Source: Flavobacterium sp. (GTDB lineage: Bacteria > Bacteroidota > Bacteroidia > Flavobacteriales > Flavobacteriaceae). Taken from it: DNA of 64,000 bases. The notes beneath the pieces are model-generated. The model saw only the letters and a list, made by a program, of their open reading frames with translations. It was not told the origin of the DNA and searched no databases. Numbering within the stretch: position 1 is the stretch's first letter; every line of letters begins with the position of its first letter. Location: NCBI GenBank assembly GCA_023259675.1, contig JALRGT010000004.1, positions 1 through 64,000 on the forward strand, given 5' to 3'. The position numbers and the translations under genes were made by a program. Shown here piece after piece: positions 25,855 to 35,224 of the stretch.

Positions 25855-26497
25855 AGAAGGAACCAAGACCATTCTGTTAGGTATTATTTTTACTGCTATT
25901 GTATTGCTTTTATCTGATACTTTTATAGAAACAATCTGGCTAAAAAAAAGCATTCAGATTGCTGCGTTTTTGCTATTAATTATCATATTACAATTTTTTA
26001 GAAATCCAAAAAGAACTGTAGCCTTAAATGAAAATCATATTTTGGCACCCGTTGACGGTAAAGTAGTGGTTATCGAAGAAGTTTATGAAAGTGAATATTT
26101 CAAGGATAAGCGTTTACAAGTTTCTATTTTCATGTCTCCAATAAATGTCCATGTTACTCGTTATGCCATTAGTGGTATTGTAAAATTTAGCAAATACCAT
26201 CCCGGTAAATTTTTAGTAGCTTGGCATCCCAAAGCAAGTGAGGAAAATGAAAGAACCACAATTGTTGTAGAAAACAAAACATTTGGAGCTATTTTGTACC
26301 GTCAAATTGCGGGAGCTTTAGCGAAAAGAATTGTGAATTATGCCGAAGAAGGGATGCAGGTAATACAAGGGACAGATGCCGGTTTTATAAAATTCGGTTC
26401 TAGAGTAGATTTATTTTTACCTATTGGAACACCCATAAATGTGGTTCTTAATCAAAAAGCCATCGGAGGAAAAACTATTATTGCAACAAAAGGATAA
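25844..26497 (+). CDS. psd: Phosphatidylserine decarboxylase (short, archaeal-type proenzyme)
   Basis: 217 residues: two N-terminal membrane helices (about 8-48), then the Psd domain with APVDGKV, MSPINVHVTR and the self-cleavage Gly-Ser in IKFGSRVDLFLP that generates the pyruvoyl cofactor. It converts phosphatidylserine to phosphatidylethanolamine. The short form (about 215-230 residues) is usual in Bacteroidetes. Overlaps the next gene by one base. Confidence 0.94.
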   Translation: MFHKEGTKTILLGIIFTAIVLLLSDTFIETIWLKKSIQIAAFLLLIIILQFFRNPKRTVALNENHILAPVDGKVVVIEEVYESEYFKDKRLQVSIFMSPINVHVTRYAISGIVKFSKYHPGKFLVAWHPKASEENERTTIVVENKTFGAILYRQIAGALAKRIVNYAEEGMQVIQGTDAGFIKFGSRVDLFLPIGTPINVVLNQKAIGGKTIIATKG

Positions 26498-26766
26498 TGA
26501 CCAAAAAAGATTTAGATACTCGATTTCAAGAAGCATTGGAAAAAGCTTCACATATGACTCAAGCATCTTTACCGCAAGATGTACAATTACGTCTTTATGC
26601 GTTTTACAAACAAGCTACTTTTGGAACTTTAGAACCTAAACAAAATTCCACCTACCATCTTAGAGATGCGTTTAAAACAAATGCTTGGATGCAAATAAGT
26701 CACCTTTCTGCCGACGAGGCAAAGGAAAACTATATAGAAATTATTAATTCAATTACGAAAGAATAA
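26497..26766 (+). CDS. Acyl-CoA-binding protein (ACBP)
   Basis: 89 residues that match the four-helix ACBP fold closely: SLPQDVQLRLYAFYKQATFG, and RDAFKTNAW and LSADEAKENYIEII. Eukaryotic-type ACBP binds medium- and long-chain acyl-CoA; it is uncommon in bacteria but known in Flavobacteria. The start codon overlaps the psd stop (ATGA), so it is translated with the phospholipid genes and may buffer acyl-CoA for membrane lipid synthesis (inference). Confidence 0.9.
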   Translation: MTKKDLDTRFQEALEKASHMTQASLPQDVQLRLYAFYKQATFGTLEPKQNSTYHLRDAFKTNAWMQISHLSADEAKENYIEIINSITKE

Positions 26767-26774
26767 TTTATCTC

Positions 26775-27551
26775 ATGAAAAAATATATTTATTTAATTTC
26801 GAATTTACTGACAGTCCTTCTTCTGCTTTCCTGTAATAATAAAAAATACACTGAAGTTGTTGAAGTACCTTTACCAACAGCACAAGACAAAGTAACCATA
26901 GGATATCCAGATGATGTAAAAGCAAACGAAGGAGCTTTTCAGGTAGAGAAACTACCTTATGCTTATGACGCATTGGCTCCAACCGTTTCTCCTTTAACAT
27001 TGGAAACACATTACTCCAAACATTACCTAACCTACACCAACAATCTTAACAAAGCACTTGAAGGTACCGCATTAGAGAATGAATCGATTGAAAATATCTT
27101 GGCAAAATTAGACCCAAATGATACCGAATTAAGGAATAATGCCGGTGGTTATTACAATCACTCCTTATATTGGAAATCAATGGCTCCAAACACAGGAGGA
27201 AAGCCAACAGATACTATTGCTTCTACTATTAATCGTGATTTTGGTTCGTATGAAAATTTTGTTTCAGCTTTCAAACATGAAGCCACAAATCAATTTGGCT
27301 CGGCTTGGGTTTGGCTTATCGTAGATAAATATGGTAAACTTAAAATAACCAGTACCCAAAATCAAGACAACCCGTTAATGAGAAATGCGGTTGTACCTGG
27401 AACTCCCTTACTTGCATTAGACTTATGGGAACACGCTTATTACCTTGGCTACCAATACAGGAGAAGAAATTATATTGATTCCTTTTTTAATGTCATCAAC
27501 TGGAAAAAAGTTAATGAAAACTATCAAGCGGCACTAAGAAGAAAATATTAA
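26775..27551 (+). CDS. Fe/Mn superoxide dismutase, predicted lipoprotein
   Basis: 258 residues. Lipoprotein signal with Cys20 (LLLLSCNN), a ~40-residue spacer, then a full Fe/Mn SOD domain. Metal ligands by alignment to the E. coli enzyme: His79, His129 (GGYYNHSLYW), Asp216 and His220 (DLWEHAYYLGYQ). It would dismutate superoxide outside the cytoplasm, anchored in a membrane; most Fe/Mn SODs are cytoplasmic. It is 8 bp after the ACBP gene, the last of the operon, with a terminator following. Confidence 0.92.
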   Translation: MKKYIYLISNLLTVLLLLSCNNKKYTEVVEVPLPTAQDKVTIGYPDDVKANEGAFQVEKLPYAYDALAPTVSPLTLETHYSKHYLTYTNNLNKALEGTALENESIENILAKLDPNDTELRNNAGGYYNHSLYWKSMAPNTGGKPTDTIASTINRDFGSYENFVSAFKHEATNQFGSAWVWLIVDKYGKLKITSTQNQDNPLMRNAVVPGTPLLALDLWEHAYYLGYQYRRRNYIDSFFNVINWKKVNENYQAALRRKY

Positions 27552-27564
27552 ACTTTGAAACCAT

Positions 27565-27609
27565 AAAAAATGCCACTGCTTATAAATTTTATAAACAGTG
27601 GCATTTTTT
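27565..27609. terminator. Bidirectional terminator SOD/amylase
   Basis: 14-bp perfect arms (27565-27578 and 27596-27609) with A- and T-runs, between convergent genes. Confidence 0.9.
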
Positions 27610-27625
27610 TATACATAATATAAAA

Positions 27626-29431
27626 CTAATTGGACTCTTCTAATTGAAAAATGAAGGATTGTGAAGCCGAAATAGAAATATGAACTTTCCCTTCCCCATT
27701 TTCAACCCTCAGTTCAAGCACACTTTCTTCATATAATTGATCGGTAATTTTATAATTATTCCCCTCTTTTAAATTCCATTTCTGGATGATATCCGAAGGT
27801 AATTTCAATTCAAAACTATATCCTTCCTCTGAATAAAAATTAGTTATGACAATCAATTTTTGATTTTCTGACCAACGGGTATAAGAGTATATTCCTGTGG
27901 CATAACCATGAGTGACTTCGCGATTATAATACTGAATATCTTGAAAAGCTCCTGTCATTGCTGGACTTTTTATCGAAAAATTCAACAACCTCTTGTAAAA
28001 ATCCCGTAAATCTTTTTCTTGTTCCGTAAGTTGACCACCATCAAACTTACCGTTATTCATCCAACGTTGATGGTTTGGAACCCCAATATAATCAAATATT
28101 GAAGTTCGGGATCGTGTACCAAAACCGGCATCTTCATTGGCTGCTTCTCCAACTTCCTGACCAAAATAGATCATTGTCGGGGAGGAACTAATTGTGGCAG
28201 AAACAACCATCAATGGCTTTGCCCTGTGGGGATCTCCCGCAAATTCAGGACTTGCTAATCGTTGCTCATCATGATTATCCAAAAAGTGCAACATATGATG
28301 CTCAATATCACTCATTCTATACTTGATAGCAGACAAATCATCCGGCCAAGACCTTCCTTGAATAATATCCTTTAATTTATCATAAGTCTCCACTTTATCA
28401 TAGAGATAATCCATTTTTCCCAAATGGATATAGTTGCGATATTCATTAGGATTATATACTTCGGCCAATAAAAAAGCATCCGGATTCTTCATTTTTATAG
28501 CAGAATTCATATAACTCCAAAACTCATAAGGCACCATTTCTGCCATATCATAGCGAAACCCATCCACTCCCTTTTCTGTCCAATACAAAGCAATATCGCG
28601 GAACTTATTCCAAGAATCGGGCACTTCTTTGTCTTGCCAAAATTCAAAATGTTCGCTATGGGATTTAGCATGAAAATCCCAAGGAAGTTCATGAAAATCT
28701 TTAGAACCATCTGGTTTGATTCCATAATTTACCCGAACGGTTTCATACCAATCGTTTCGATCCGGTTTGGCCATACGAGAACCATTTCCGGTCCATTTAG
28801 CTGGAAATTCTTCAAATTTACCATCTATATGAGGATTACTCTCACCATTTAACGGTTCGTCAATATGGGGAATTTCAAATGGAGTATTGGGGATGTAATA
28901 AAAGTTATTATGTTTATGATATTCTTGAGTGATATCGTCCATTTCCCCAAAATCTTTAACTCCATCAGGATTGCTTTTCCCTTCATATTTGCGAGCCACA
29001 TGATTAGGAACGATATCTATAAGCAATTTTAAACCTGCTTTATGGGTCCTTTTAATTAAGGCTTCAAATTCTTGCAAACGATTGGCTGGATTAACCGCCA
29101 AATCCGGATTTACATTATAATAATCTTTCACTGCATAAGGAGATCCCGCCCGTCCTTTTACCACTTCAGGACTATCATGTGAGATTCCAATAGCACTATA
29201 ATCCCCAATTAAAGCATGGTGGGGAACTCCGGTATACCAAATATGTGTCACCCCTAAATCTTTAATCTCCTTTAATGCTTTATCTGTAAAATCATTAAAT
29301 TTCCCTACACCATTCTGTTCAATAGTACCCCAAGGTATATTATTAGAATTGGTATTTCCAAATAATCGAGTAAAAACCTGATATACTACTGCTTTTTTCT
29401 TATCCTTTATTTCACTTTTTTTCGCACTCAT
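27626..29431 (-). CDS. Alpha-amylase family glycoside hydrolase (GH13), cytoplasmic
   Basis: 601 residues with the GH13 regions in order: DIVPNHVAR (region I), DGFRYDMAEM with the nucleophile Asp at about 295, LLAEVYNP with the acid/base Glu at about 323, and FLDNHDEQR with the third Asp at about 385. A C-terminal beta-domain follows. There is no signal peptide (MSAKKSEIKDKKK), so it probably acts on intracellular alpha-glucans or imported maltodextrins. Single gene, with no SusCD-type neighbours. Confidence 0.92.
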   Translation of the reverse strand: MSAKKSEIKDKKKAVVYQVFTRLFGNTNSNNIPWGTIEQNGVGKFNDFTDKALKEIKDLGVTHIWYTGVPHHALIGDYSAIGISHDSPEVVKGRAGSPYAVKDYYNVNPDLAVNPANRLQEFEALIKRTHKAGLKLLIDIVPNHVARKYEGKSNPDGVKDFGEMDDITQEYHKHNNFYYIPNTPFEIPHIDEPLNGESNPHIDGKFEEFPAKWTGNGSRMAKPDRNDWYETVRVNYGIKPDGSKDFHELPWDFHAKSHSEHFEFWQDKEVPDSWNKFRDIALYWTEKGVDGFRYDMAEMVPYEFWSYMNSAIKMKNPDAFLLAEVYNPNEYRNYIHLGKMDYLYDKVETYDKLKDIIQGRSWPDDLSAIKYRMSDIEHHMLHFLDNHDEQRLASPEFAGDPHRAKPLMVVSATISSSPTMIYFGQEVGEAANEDAGFGTRSRTSIFDYIGVPNHQRWMNNGKFDGGQLTEQEKDLRDFYKRLLNFSIKSPAMTGAFQDIQYYNREVTHGYATGIYSYTRWSENQKLIVITNFYSEEGYSFELKLPSDIIQKWNLKEGNNYKITDQLYEESVLELRVENGEGKVHISISASQSFIFQLEESN

Positions 29432-29763
29432 CTTTTATCATTCTTATCAAGCAGTTTCAAAAACCAAATCTTTTTTTAACAACACTTTAATTCTATTCTT
29501 TTTTAAGTCACTCTACCATTTAAGGCAAAGGTCTTTTTTATATCTAATTTTAAATATAATAATTTTTTACAGATAAATAAAATTCATTCCAACTTAAAGA
29601 AAAAAAACAGAAACTATATCGAAATAGTTTCCAATTTCAAAATACTGACACTTCTAAAAAGCAAGAATATAGTACAGCAAATTTTTATTACTGATACATA
29701 AATAAATCCTAATATAGATTCGGTTCATTTCCTTTTTCATAAATTTGGCAAAAATTAAATCCA
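29432..29763. other. Divergent intergenic region amylase/OstA-like
   Basis: 332 bp, very AT-rich, no supported gene. It contains a small dyad (GAAACTAT at 29610-29617 with ATAGTTTC at 29624-29631), whose role is unknown, and the TAAATTTG promoter box of the OstA-like gene at 29740-29747. No minus-strand promoter is obvious for the amylase gene. Confidence 0.5.
29740..29747 (+). promoter_or_regulatory. Promoter -7 box of the OstA-like gene
   Basis: TAAATTTG, 16 bp before the TTG start, matching the TAnnTTTG consensus; implies a leader of about 10 nt. Confidence 0.55.
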
Positions 29764-31392
29764 TTGAAGAAGTATTCATTTTTCATACTTTGCTGTTTTC
29801 TACTACTGAGCACCAATTTACTTTTGGCACAAGCACCAAAAAAAATCATTATTGAACATTCTGATTTTGCAGATGTCAATGAAACCGAAATGCCGGACGC
29901 TTTTTTGCTTACCGGTAATGTGGAGATTAGCCACGATGGAGTAATTCTAACCTGTAATAAGGCGTATTATTTTAAAAAAGAAAACTACATCAAAGCCTTC
30001 GGAAATGTACAATTGGTTCAAGGAGATACCTTATTTTTGAACAGTAAATATGCAGAATATAACGGTAATGTAAAAAAAGCTTTTGCAACGGGCGATGCCG
30101 TAATGAATACTCCAACATCAACTATTGAAACCGATACCTTATATTTTGACCGAAATACACAGGAAGCCTATTATAATACCAATGGTACTATTACCAATGG
30201 CGAAAATATCTTAAAAAGTAAATCTGGTAAATACTATCTCACGGAGAAAAAATTTCGATTTTTAACTGCTGTCACCATTACAAATCCGAAGTACGTTATT
30301 AAAACCAATCATCTGGATTACTTCAGCAATTCCGGGCATTCCTATCTTTTTGGACCTTCAACAATTACCAGCAAATCCAATTATATCTATACCGAAAAAG
30401 GATTTTATGACACCAAAAAAAACTTGGCTCATTTTCTTCGAAAGTCATATATCAAATATGATGATCGATTGATTGAAGGCGATAGTTTGTATTATGACCG
30501 TAACAAAGAATTTGCCTCTGCTTCCAGAAATGTAAAAATTACAGATTCTATAAACAAAGGAATTGTAAAAGGACATTATGCAGAGATTTATAAGTTTAAA
30601 GATTCTATGTTTGTTACCAAAAGAGCGGTTGCCATCAATTTCGTCGAAAATGACTCTATTTACATTCATGGAAAAAAATTGTTGGTTACCGGCAAGGAAG
30701 ACAATCGAATTATTCGCGCTTTTAATAATGTTCGTTTTTTTAAAACTGACATGAGCGGCAAATGTGATTCTATTCATTCCAGTTCAAAAACGGCATTAAC
30801 AAAACTTATTGGAAATCCAATTCTTTGGAATGGAGAAAACCAAATTACTGGTGATGTAATGCATCTCATTGGAGATAAAACGACCAAAAAAATCGATTCG
30901 CTCAAAGTCCTTAATAATACTTTTCTAATCGCTAAAGACACTTTAGGCACAGGCTATAATCAGGTCAAGGGATTGAATTTATTTGGCAAGTTCAAAGAGG
31001 GAAAATTACATGATGTAGATATTATAAAAAATACTGAAATGATTTATTACATGCGAAATGATGCCAATGAACTCATTGGTATTAATAAAAATGTGAGTAG
31101 TAAAATTAACCTTATCATAGAAAACAACCAAATTGAGTCCACTACTTTCTTTAAAGAAGTAGATGGCACGATATATCCTGAAGATGAATTACCCGAAAAT
31201 GAGAGACTATTCAAAGGTTTTATATGGCGGGGAGATGAAAGGATAAAATCTAAAGATGATATTTTCTCTGACGAAGACAACGAAATGAACGACAAGTTAG
31301 TCGAACAGGCAAAAGTCGAAAATGAGAAAACAAATGTTCCTATGAAAATCAGGAAGGAAACTTTAGATTACGACAAAAAGAAAAAGAAGTAA
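29764..31392 (+). CDS. OstA-like/LptA-type organic solvent tolerance protein
   Basis: 542 residues starting at a TTG; no ATG lies upstream in frame and the TTG gives a clean signal peptide (MKKYSFFILCCFLLLSTNLL, cut after AQA). The body is a long series of beta strands of the OstA/LptA type (GNVEISHDGVILTCNKAYY, FGNVQLVQGDTLF). LptA-like proteins bridge LPS across the periplasm; this Bacteroidetes form is more than twice the length of E. coli LptA and has a charged C-terminal tail. Probable role in LPS transport. Confidence 0.85.
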   Translation: MKKYSFFILCCFLLLSTNLLLAQAPKKIIIEHSDFADVNETEMPDAFLLTGNVEISHDGVILTCNKAYYFKKENYIKAFGNVQLVQGDTLFLNSKYAEYNGNVKKAFATGDAVMNTPTSTIETDTLYFDRNTQEAYYNTNGTITNGENILKSKSGKYYLTEKKFRFLTAVTITNPKYVIKTNHLDYFSNSGHSYLFGPSTITSKSNYIYTEKGFYDTKKNLAHFLRKSYIKYDDRLIEGDSLYYDRNKEFASASRNVKITDSINKGIVKGHYAEIYKFKDSMFVTKRAVAINFVENDSIYIHGKKLLVTGKEDNRIIRAFNNVRFFKTDMSGKCDSIHSSSKTALTKLIGNPILWNGENQITGDVMHLIGDKTTKKIDSLKVLNNTFLIAKDTLGTGYNQVKGLNLFGKFKEGKLHDVDIIKNTEMIYYMRNDANELIGINKNVSSKINLIIENNQIESTTFFKEVDGTIYPEDELPENERLFKGFIWRGDERIKSKDDIFSDEDNEMNDKLVEQAKVENEKTNVPMKIRKETLDYDKKKKK

Positions 31393-31498
31393 GGTCCCCA
31401 GCAAGTAGTCGACAGTATCCTGTTTTAATGAATACCTGCAAAAAACTCCGTAAACTTTGCTAAAACATAGTAAGCTTTACGATTAAACAGCTCAGAAA

Positions 31499-32692
31499 GT
31501 GAACAAAGATTTCATAAAATACCAAGCACAAACTTCCCCTTATCCTTTAGGAATGGAAGTTTCTCATGCTGTAGGTTCCTATATCTATGACACCGATAAC
31601 AAGAAATACTTGGATTTTGTGGCAGGAGTTTCAGCTTGTACATTAGGACATCAACCTGCAAGAGTGAATCAAGCCATAAAAGATCAATTAGATAAATATT
31701 CGCATGTAATGGTTTACGGTGAATATTCTCAAAGTCCTGCGGTTGAGTATTGTAAACTTTTAGCCTCACTTCTACCCGCTCCCTTAGACAAAACCTATTT
31801 GGTCAATTCAGGAACAGAAGCTATTGAAGGGGCGTTAAAATTAGCCAAACGCATTACCGGAAGAAGTCAATTGATTTCTTGCCACAATGCCTATCATGGT
31901 AACACGATGGGCTCGATGAGTGTGATGGGGTATGAAGAACGCAAACAGGCTTTTCGTCCATTACTTCCAGATATTGATTTTATTACTTTTAACAACGAAG
32001 CCGATTTAGAACGAATAACAACCAAAACTGCCGGAATTCTTTTGGAAACTATTCAAGGAGGAGCTGGATTTATTGAACCAAGTAATGATTTCCTAAAAAA
32101 AGTTCGCCAGCGCTGTACCGAAGTGGGAGCCATGATGATACTCGACGAGATTCAACCGGGATTTGGAAGAACAGGAAAATTGTTTGGTTTCGAAAATTAC
32201 GATGTAGTTCCCGACATTGTCGCAATGGGAAAAGGAATGGGAGGTGGTATGCCGGTGGGTGCATTTACGGCTTCCTCAACCATGATGGACTTATTGACTC
32301 ATAACCCAAAACTGGGACACATCACCACATTTGGCGGACATCCTGTCATAGCGGCAGCCTGTTTAGCTACCTTGAAAGAAATTACTGAAACTAACTTAAT
32401 GCCCGAGGCTTTAGAAAAAGAAAAACTATTCAGAACGCTTTTGGTACATCCTTTGATAGAGGAAGTTAGAGGAAAAGGATTAATGCTGGCCGCAATGACA
32501 AAGTCCCCAGAAGTCACTAATCAAGTGATTTTAAAATGTCAAGACAAAGGTCTTATTTTATTCTGGTTACTATTTGAAGGATGTGCTATCCGAATTACAC
32601 CACCATTAACCATTTCGGAAGAAGAAATTAGAGAAGGATGCGCTATTATGCTAGACGTAATGAATGAAGTTTTAGCGTCAAATCAAAAATAA
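31499..32692 (+). CDS. Class III aminotransferase (acetylornithine/4-aminobutyrate type)
   Basis: 397 residues from a GTG start. PLP-dependent class III features: GTEAIEGALKLAKR, the ILDEIQPGFGRTG segment and the Schiff-base Lys at about 247 in VAMGKGMGGG, then TFGGHPV. Substrate is not determined by these motifs: ornithine, acetylornithine, lysine or GABA are all possible. Not in an arginine biosynthetic cluster. Upstream spacer has a TA-N3-TTTG near-consensus box. Confidence 0.88.
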   Translation: MNKDFIKYQAQTSPYPLGMEVSHAVGSYIYDTDNKKYLDFVAGVSACTLGHQPARVNQAIKDQLDKYSHVMVYGEYSQSPAVEYCKLLASLLPAPLDKTYLVNSGTEAIEGALKLAKRITGRSQLISCHNAYHGNTMGSMSVMGYEERKQAFRPLLPDIDFITFNNEADLERITTKTAGILLETIQGGAGFIEPSNDFLKKVRQRCTEVGAMMILDEIQPGFGRTGKLFGFENYDVVPDIVAMGKGMGGGMPVGAFTASSTMMDLLTHNPKLGHITTFGGHPVIAAACLATLKEITETNLMPEALEKEKLFRTLLVHPLIEEVRGKGLMLAAMTKSPEVTNQVILKCQDKGLILFWLLFEGCAIRITPPLTISEEEIREGCAIMLDVMNEVLASNQK

Positions 32693-32826
32693 CAACAAAG
32701 AAAATCGTAACTTTAAGTAAATGATTTCGTTTGTTAATTAAATTGTTCACAACAATTCTGTTTTTTCTTCACAATGATAATAAGGATGCCTAAATTTAAA
32801 TAGGCTAAATTCTAAAAACTAAAAGT

Positions 32827-34224
32827 ATGCAATTAAGCGACGAAGAAGAAAACTATAACTTGTCTCTATCTAAATTTGAGTCGATGTTGAAAACCAACAA
32901 AGTGCTCTTTTTTGACTCAGAGGAATTTGAAGAAATCATCCTTCATTACCTTGACATGGGAAAAGCCGCTTTGGCCAAAAAAGCACTCAAATTAGCTTTA
33001 GATCAGCATCCAAAATCAACTGGGTTGAAATTGGTTCAAGTTGAGATGCTCATTTATGACGATAAACTGGATATTGCCGAAAAATTACTCAATGAATTAT
33101 TTGCCATTGAACCTAATAATGAGGAAATATACATCCAGAAGGCCAATATTTATTCTAAAAGAGACCAACACGAAAAGGCAGTAGAGTTATTAAAAATTGC
33201 TTTACAATACACTAATGATTATGCCGACGTGTACAATCTTATTGGAATGGAGTACCTCTTTATGGATAATCTCGAACTGGCAAAAGAAAACTTCATCAAA
33301 TGTTTAGAAGAAGATTTTGAAGACCAGTCTGCATTGTACAATGTGGTCTATTGTTTTGAATTTTTGGATCAAAATTTAGATGCCATCGCGTATTTAAACA
33401 AATACATTGATAAAAATCCATACAGTGAAATTGCTTGGCATCAAATGGGCCGATTGTATTATGGGCTACAAGACTATGACAATGCCATTAGAGCTTTTGA
33501 CTATGCAACAGCAATTGATGATGAATTCCTAGGGGCTTTTATGGAAAGAGCCAAAGCCTATGAACGATTGAATAAATACGAAGAAGCAATAGAAAGCTAT
33601 CAAAGAACCATCGAATTAGACGATGCCACTTCTTATGCTTTACTTCGAATAGGTAAATGTTATGAAAAATTAGGCAATACTGTTTTAGCCTTAAAATTTT
33701 ACAACGAAACAGTACACGAAGACCCTCTTTTAGACAAAGGATGGATTGCAATTACCGATTTTTACGTTCGTCAGGAAAACTATCAAAAAGCATTGTTTTA
33801 TGTCAACAAAGCCTTAGAAATTGACAATCAAAACCGTTTGTATTGGAAACGATATGCCACTATCAATAAACAAATTAACTTTTTTGAAGAAGCAGAATTT
33901 GGATATAGAAAAGCAGTAGAATTTGGAGATACAGAATTGGACACTTGGTTGTTCTGGGTAGACATTCTCCAATTTTTAGGTGAATTTGACGGAGCGATAC
34001 AAACTTTATTACAAGCTACTGAATTTTTCCCTGAAGAAAATGAAATTGAATACCGACTAGCAGGATTGTATTTTATGATTCAAGACAACACTAAGGCTAA
34101 ATTCCATTTAAGTAACGCCTTGCGTCTAAACTTTGACAACTATATCTTGTTGGAGGATTTATTTCCGGTAGTTTGGACAAAAAAAATGGTTCAAAATTAT
34201 ATTTCAAAACATAAAAAATCGTAA
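32827..34224 (+). CDS. Tetratricopeptide repeat protein
   Basis: 465 residues made of about ten TPR units (for example AWHQMGRLYYGLQDYDNAI, residues ~205-225), no signal peptide or membrane segment, so a cytoplasmic scaffold. The partner is unknown. The last base overlaps the first base of aroE, so the two genes are translationally coupled. Confidence 0.92.
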   Translation: MQLSDEEENYNLSLSKFESMLKTNKVLFFDSEEFEEIILHYLDMGKAALAKKALKLALDQHPKSTGLKLVQVEMLIYDDKLDIAEKLLNELFAIEPNNEEIYIQKANIYSKRDQHEKAVELLKIALQYTNDYADVYNLIGMEYLFMDNLELAKENFIKCLEEDFEDQSALYNVVYCFEFLDQNLDAIAYLNKYIDKNPYSEIAWHQMGRLYYGLQDYDNAIRAFDYATAIDDEFLGAFMERAKAYERLNKYEEAIESYQRTIELDDATSYALLRIGKCYEKLGNTVLALKFYNETVHEDPLLDKGWIAITDFYVRQENYQKALFYVNKALEIDNQNRLYWKRYATINKQINFFEEAEFGYRKAVEFGDTELDTWLFWVDILQFLGEFDGAIQTLLQATEFFPEENEIEYRLAGLYFMIQDNTKAKFHLSNALRLNFDNYILLEDLFPVVWTKKMVQNYISKHKKS

Positions 34225-34973
34225 TGATTGACACCTTAAAAAAACGCTTTGGATTATTGGGGCGTAACATTAATTATTCCTTTTCTAAAGGATATTTTAC
34301 AGATAAATTTAAAAAAGAAAATCTAGAGAATTGCAGTTATGAAAATTTTGACATTCAGGAGATAACTGCATTTTCAGAAATTATAGAAAAAAATGCAGAT
34401 ATAAAAGGAATGAATGTAACTATTCCTTACAAACAAACCGTTATTCCTTATCTCCATAAATTATCTAAGAAAGCCGCTAAAATTGGCGCGGTAAACACTA
34501 TTAAATTCACCAAAAAAGGGAAACTGAAAGGCTACAATACGGACTATTATGGTTTCATGAAATCATTGACTCCCTTATTGCAAGCTCATCACAAAAAAGC
34601 ACTTATTTTGGGCACTGGAGGCGCTTCAAAAGGAGTAGCTTTTGCTTTGGATGAGCTTGGAATTTCTTACACTTTTGTATCTAGGGAAGCCAAAGAAAAC
34701 ATAATAGACTACAGCCAAATTAATGCAAATACTTTTGAGGAATATCAAATCATAATTAACTCTACCCCTATTGGTACGAGTCCAAATATTGAAGCCTGCC
34801 CAGCAATTCCCTATGCATTTTTCACAGAAAGACATATCGCCTATGATTTGATTTACAATCCGGCAGAAACCCAATTTTTGAAAAATGCCAAAGCACAAGG
34901 AGCACAAATCAAAAACGGTTTGGACATGTTAGTCTTTCAAGCTGAAAAAGCCTGGGAAATTTGGAATAAATAA
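34224..34973 (+). CDS. aroE: Shikimate dehydrogenase
   Basis: 249 residues, with the substrate-binding Ser/Lys regions (YSFSKGYF, NVTIPYKQ), GAVNTI, YNTDYYGF, the NADP-binding loop GTGGASKG and the terminal DMLVFQAEKAWEIW. Reduces 3-dehydroshikimate in aromatic amino-acid synthesis. Slightly shorter than E. coli AroE (272), as usual for Bacteroidetes. Coupled to the TPR gene. Confidence 0.95.
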   Translation: MIDTLKKRFGLLGRNINYSFSKGYFTDKFKKENLENCSYENFDIQEITAFSEIIEKNADIKGMNVTIPYKQTVIPYLHKLSKKAAKIGAVNTIKFTKKGKLKGYNTDYYGFMKSLTPLLQAHHKKALILGTGGASKGVAFALDELGISYTFVSREAKENIIDYSQINANTFEEYQIIINSTPIGTSPNIEACPAIPYAFFTERHIAYDLIYNPAETQFLKNAKAQGAQIKNGLDMLVFQAEKAWEIWNK

Positions 34974-35001
34974 TCAAATTGCCTGATTCTATAAAAAAAA
35001 G

Positions 35002-35033
35002 AAAGCCATTCGAGAGAAATGGCTTTTTGTTTT
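35002..35033 (+). terminator. aroE terminator
   Basis: 9-bp stem (35002-35010 with 35018-35026), then TTGTTTTTTT; 29 bp after the aroE stop. Confidence 0.82.
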
Positions 35034-35224
35034 TTTTTATCTTTTTTAAGGTCTTAAATAACCAATTAAAAGAAAAACACTTCCCTAATTAGACAAAAAC
35101 TGCATCAAAAAGAGCTATTTCACAAAATAAAATGACTATAAATAAAGGATTTATTTTGAATTTTCATGCACCTTCACTACCTTTCGTCTTATTATAAACA
35201 ATAGGAACCTTAAACATTTATACA

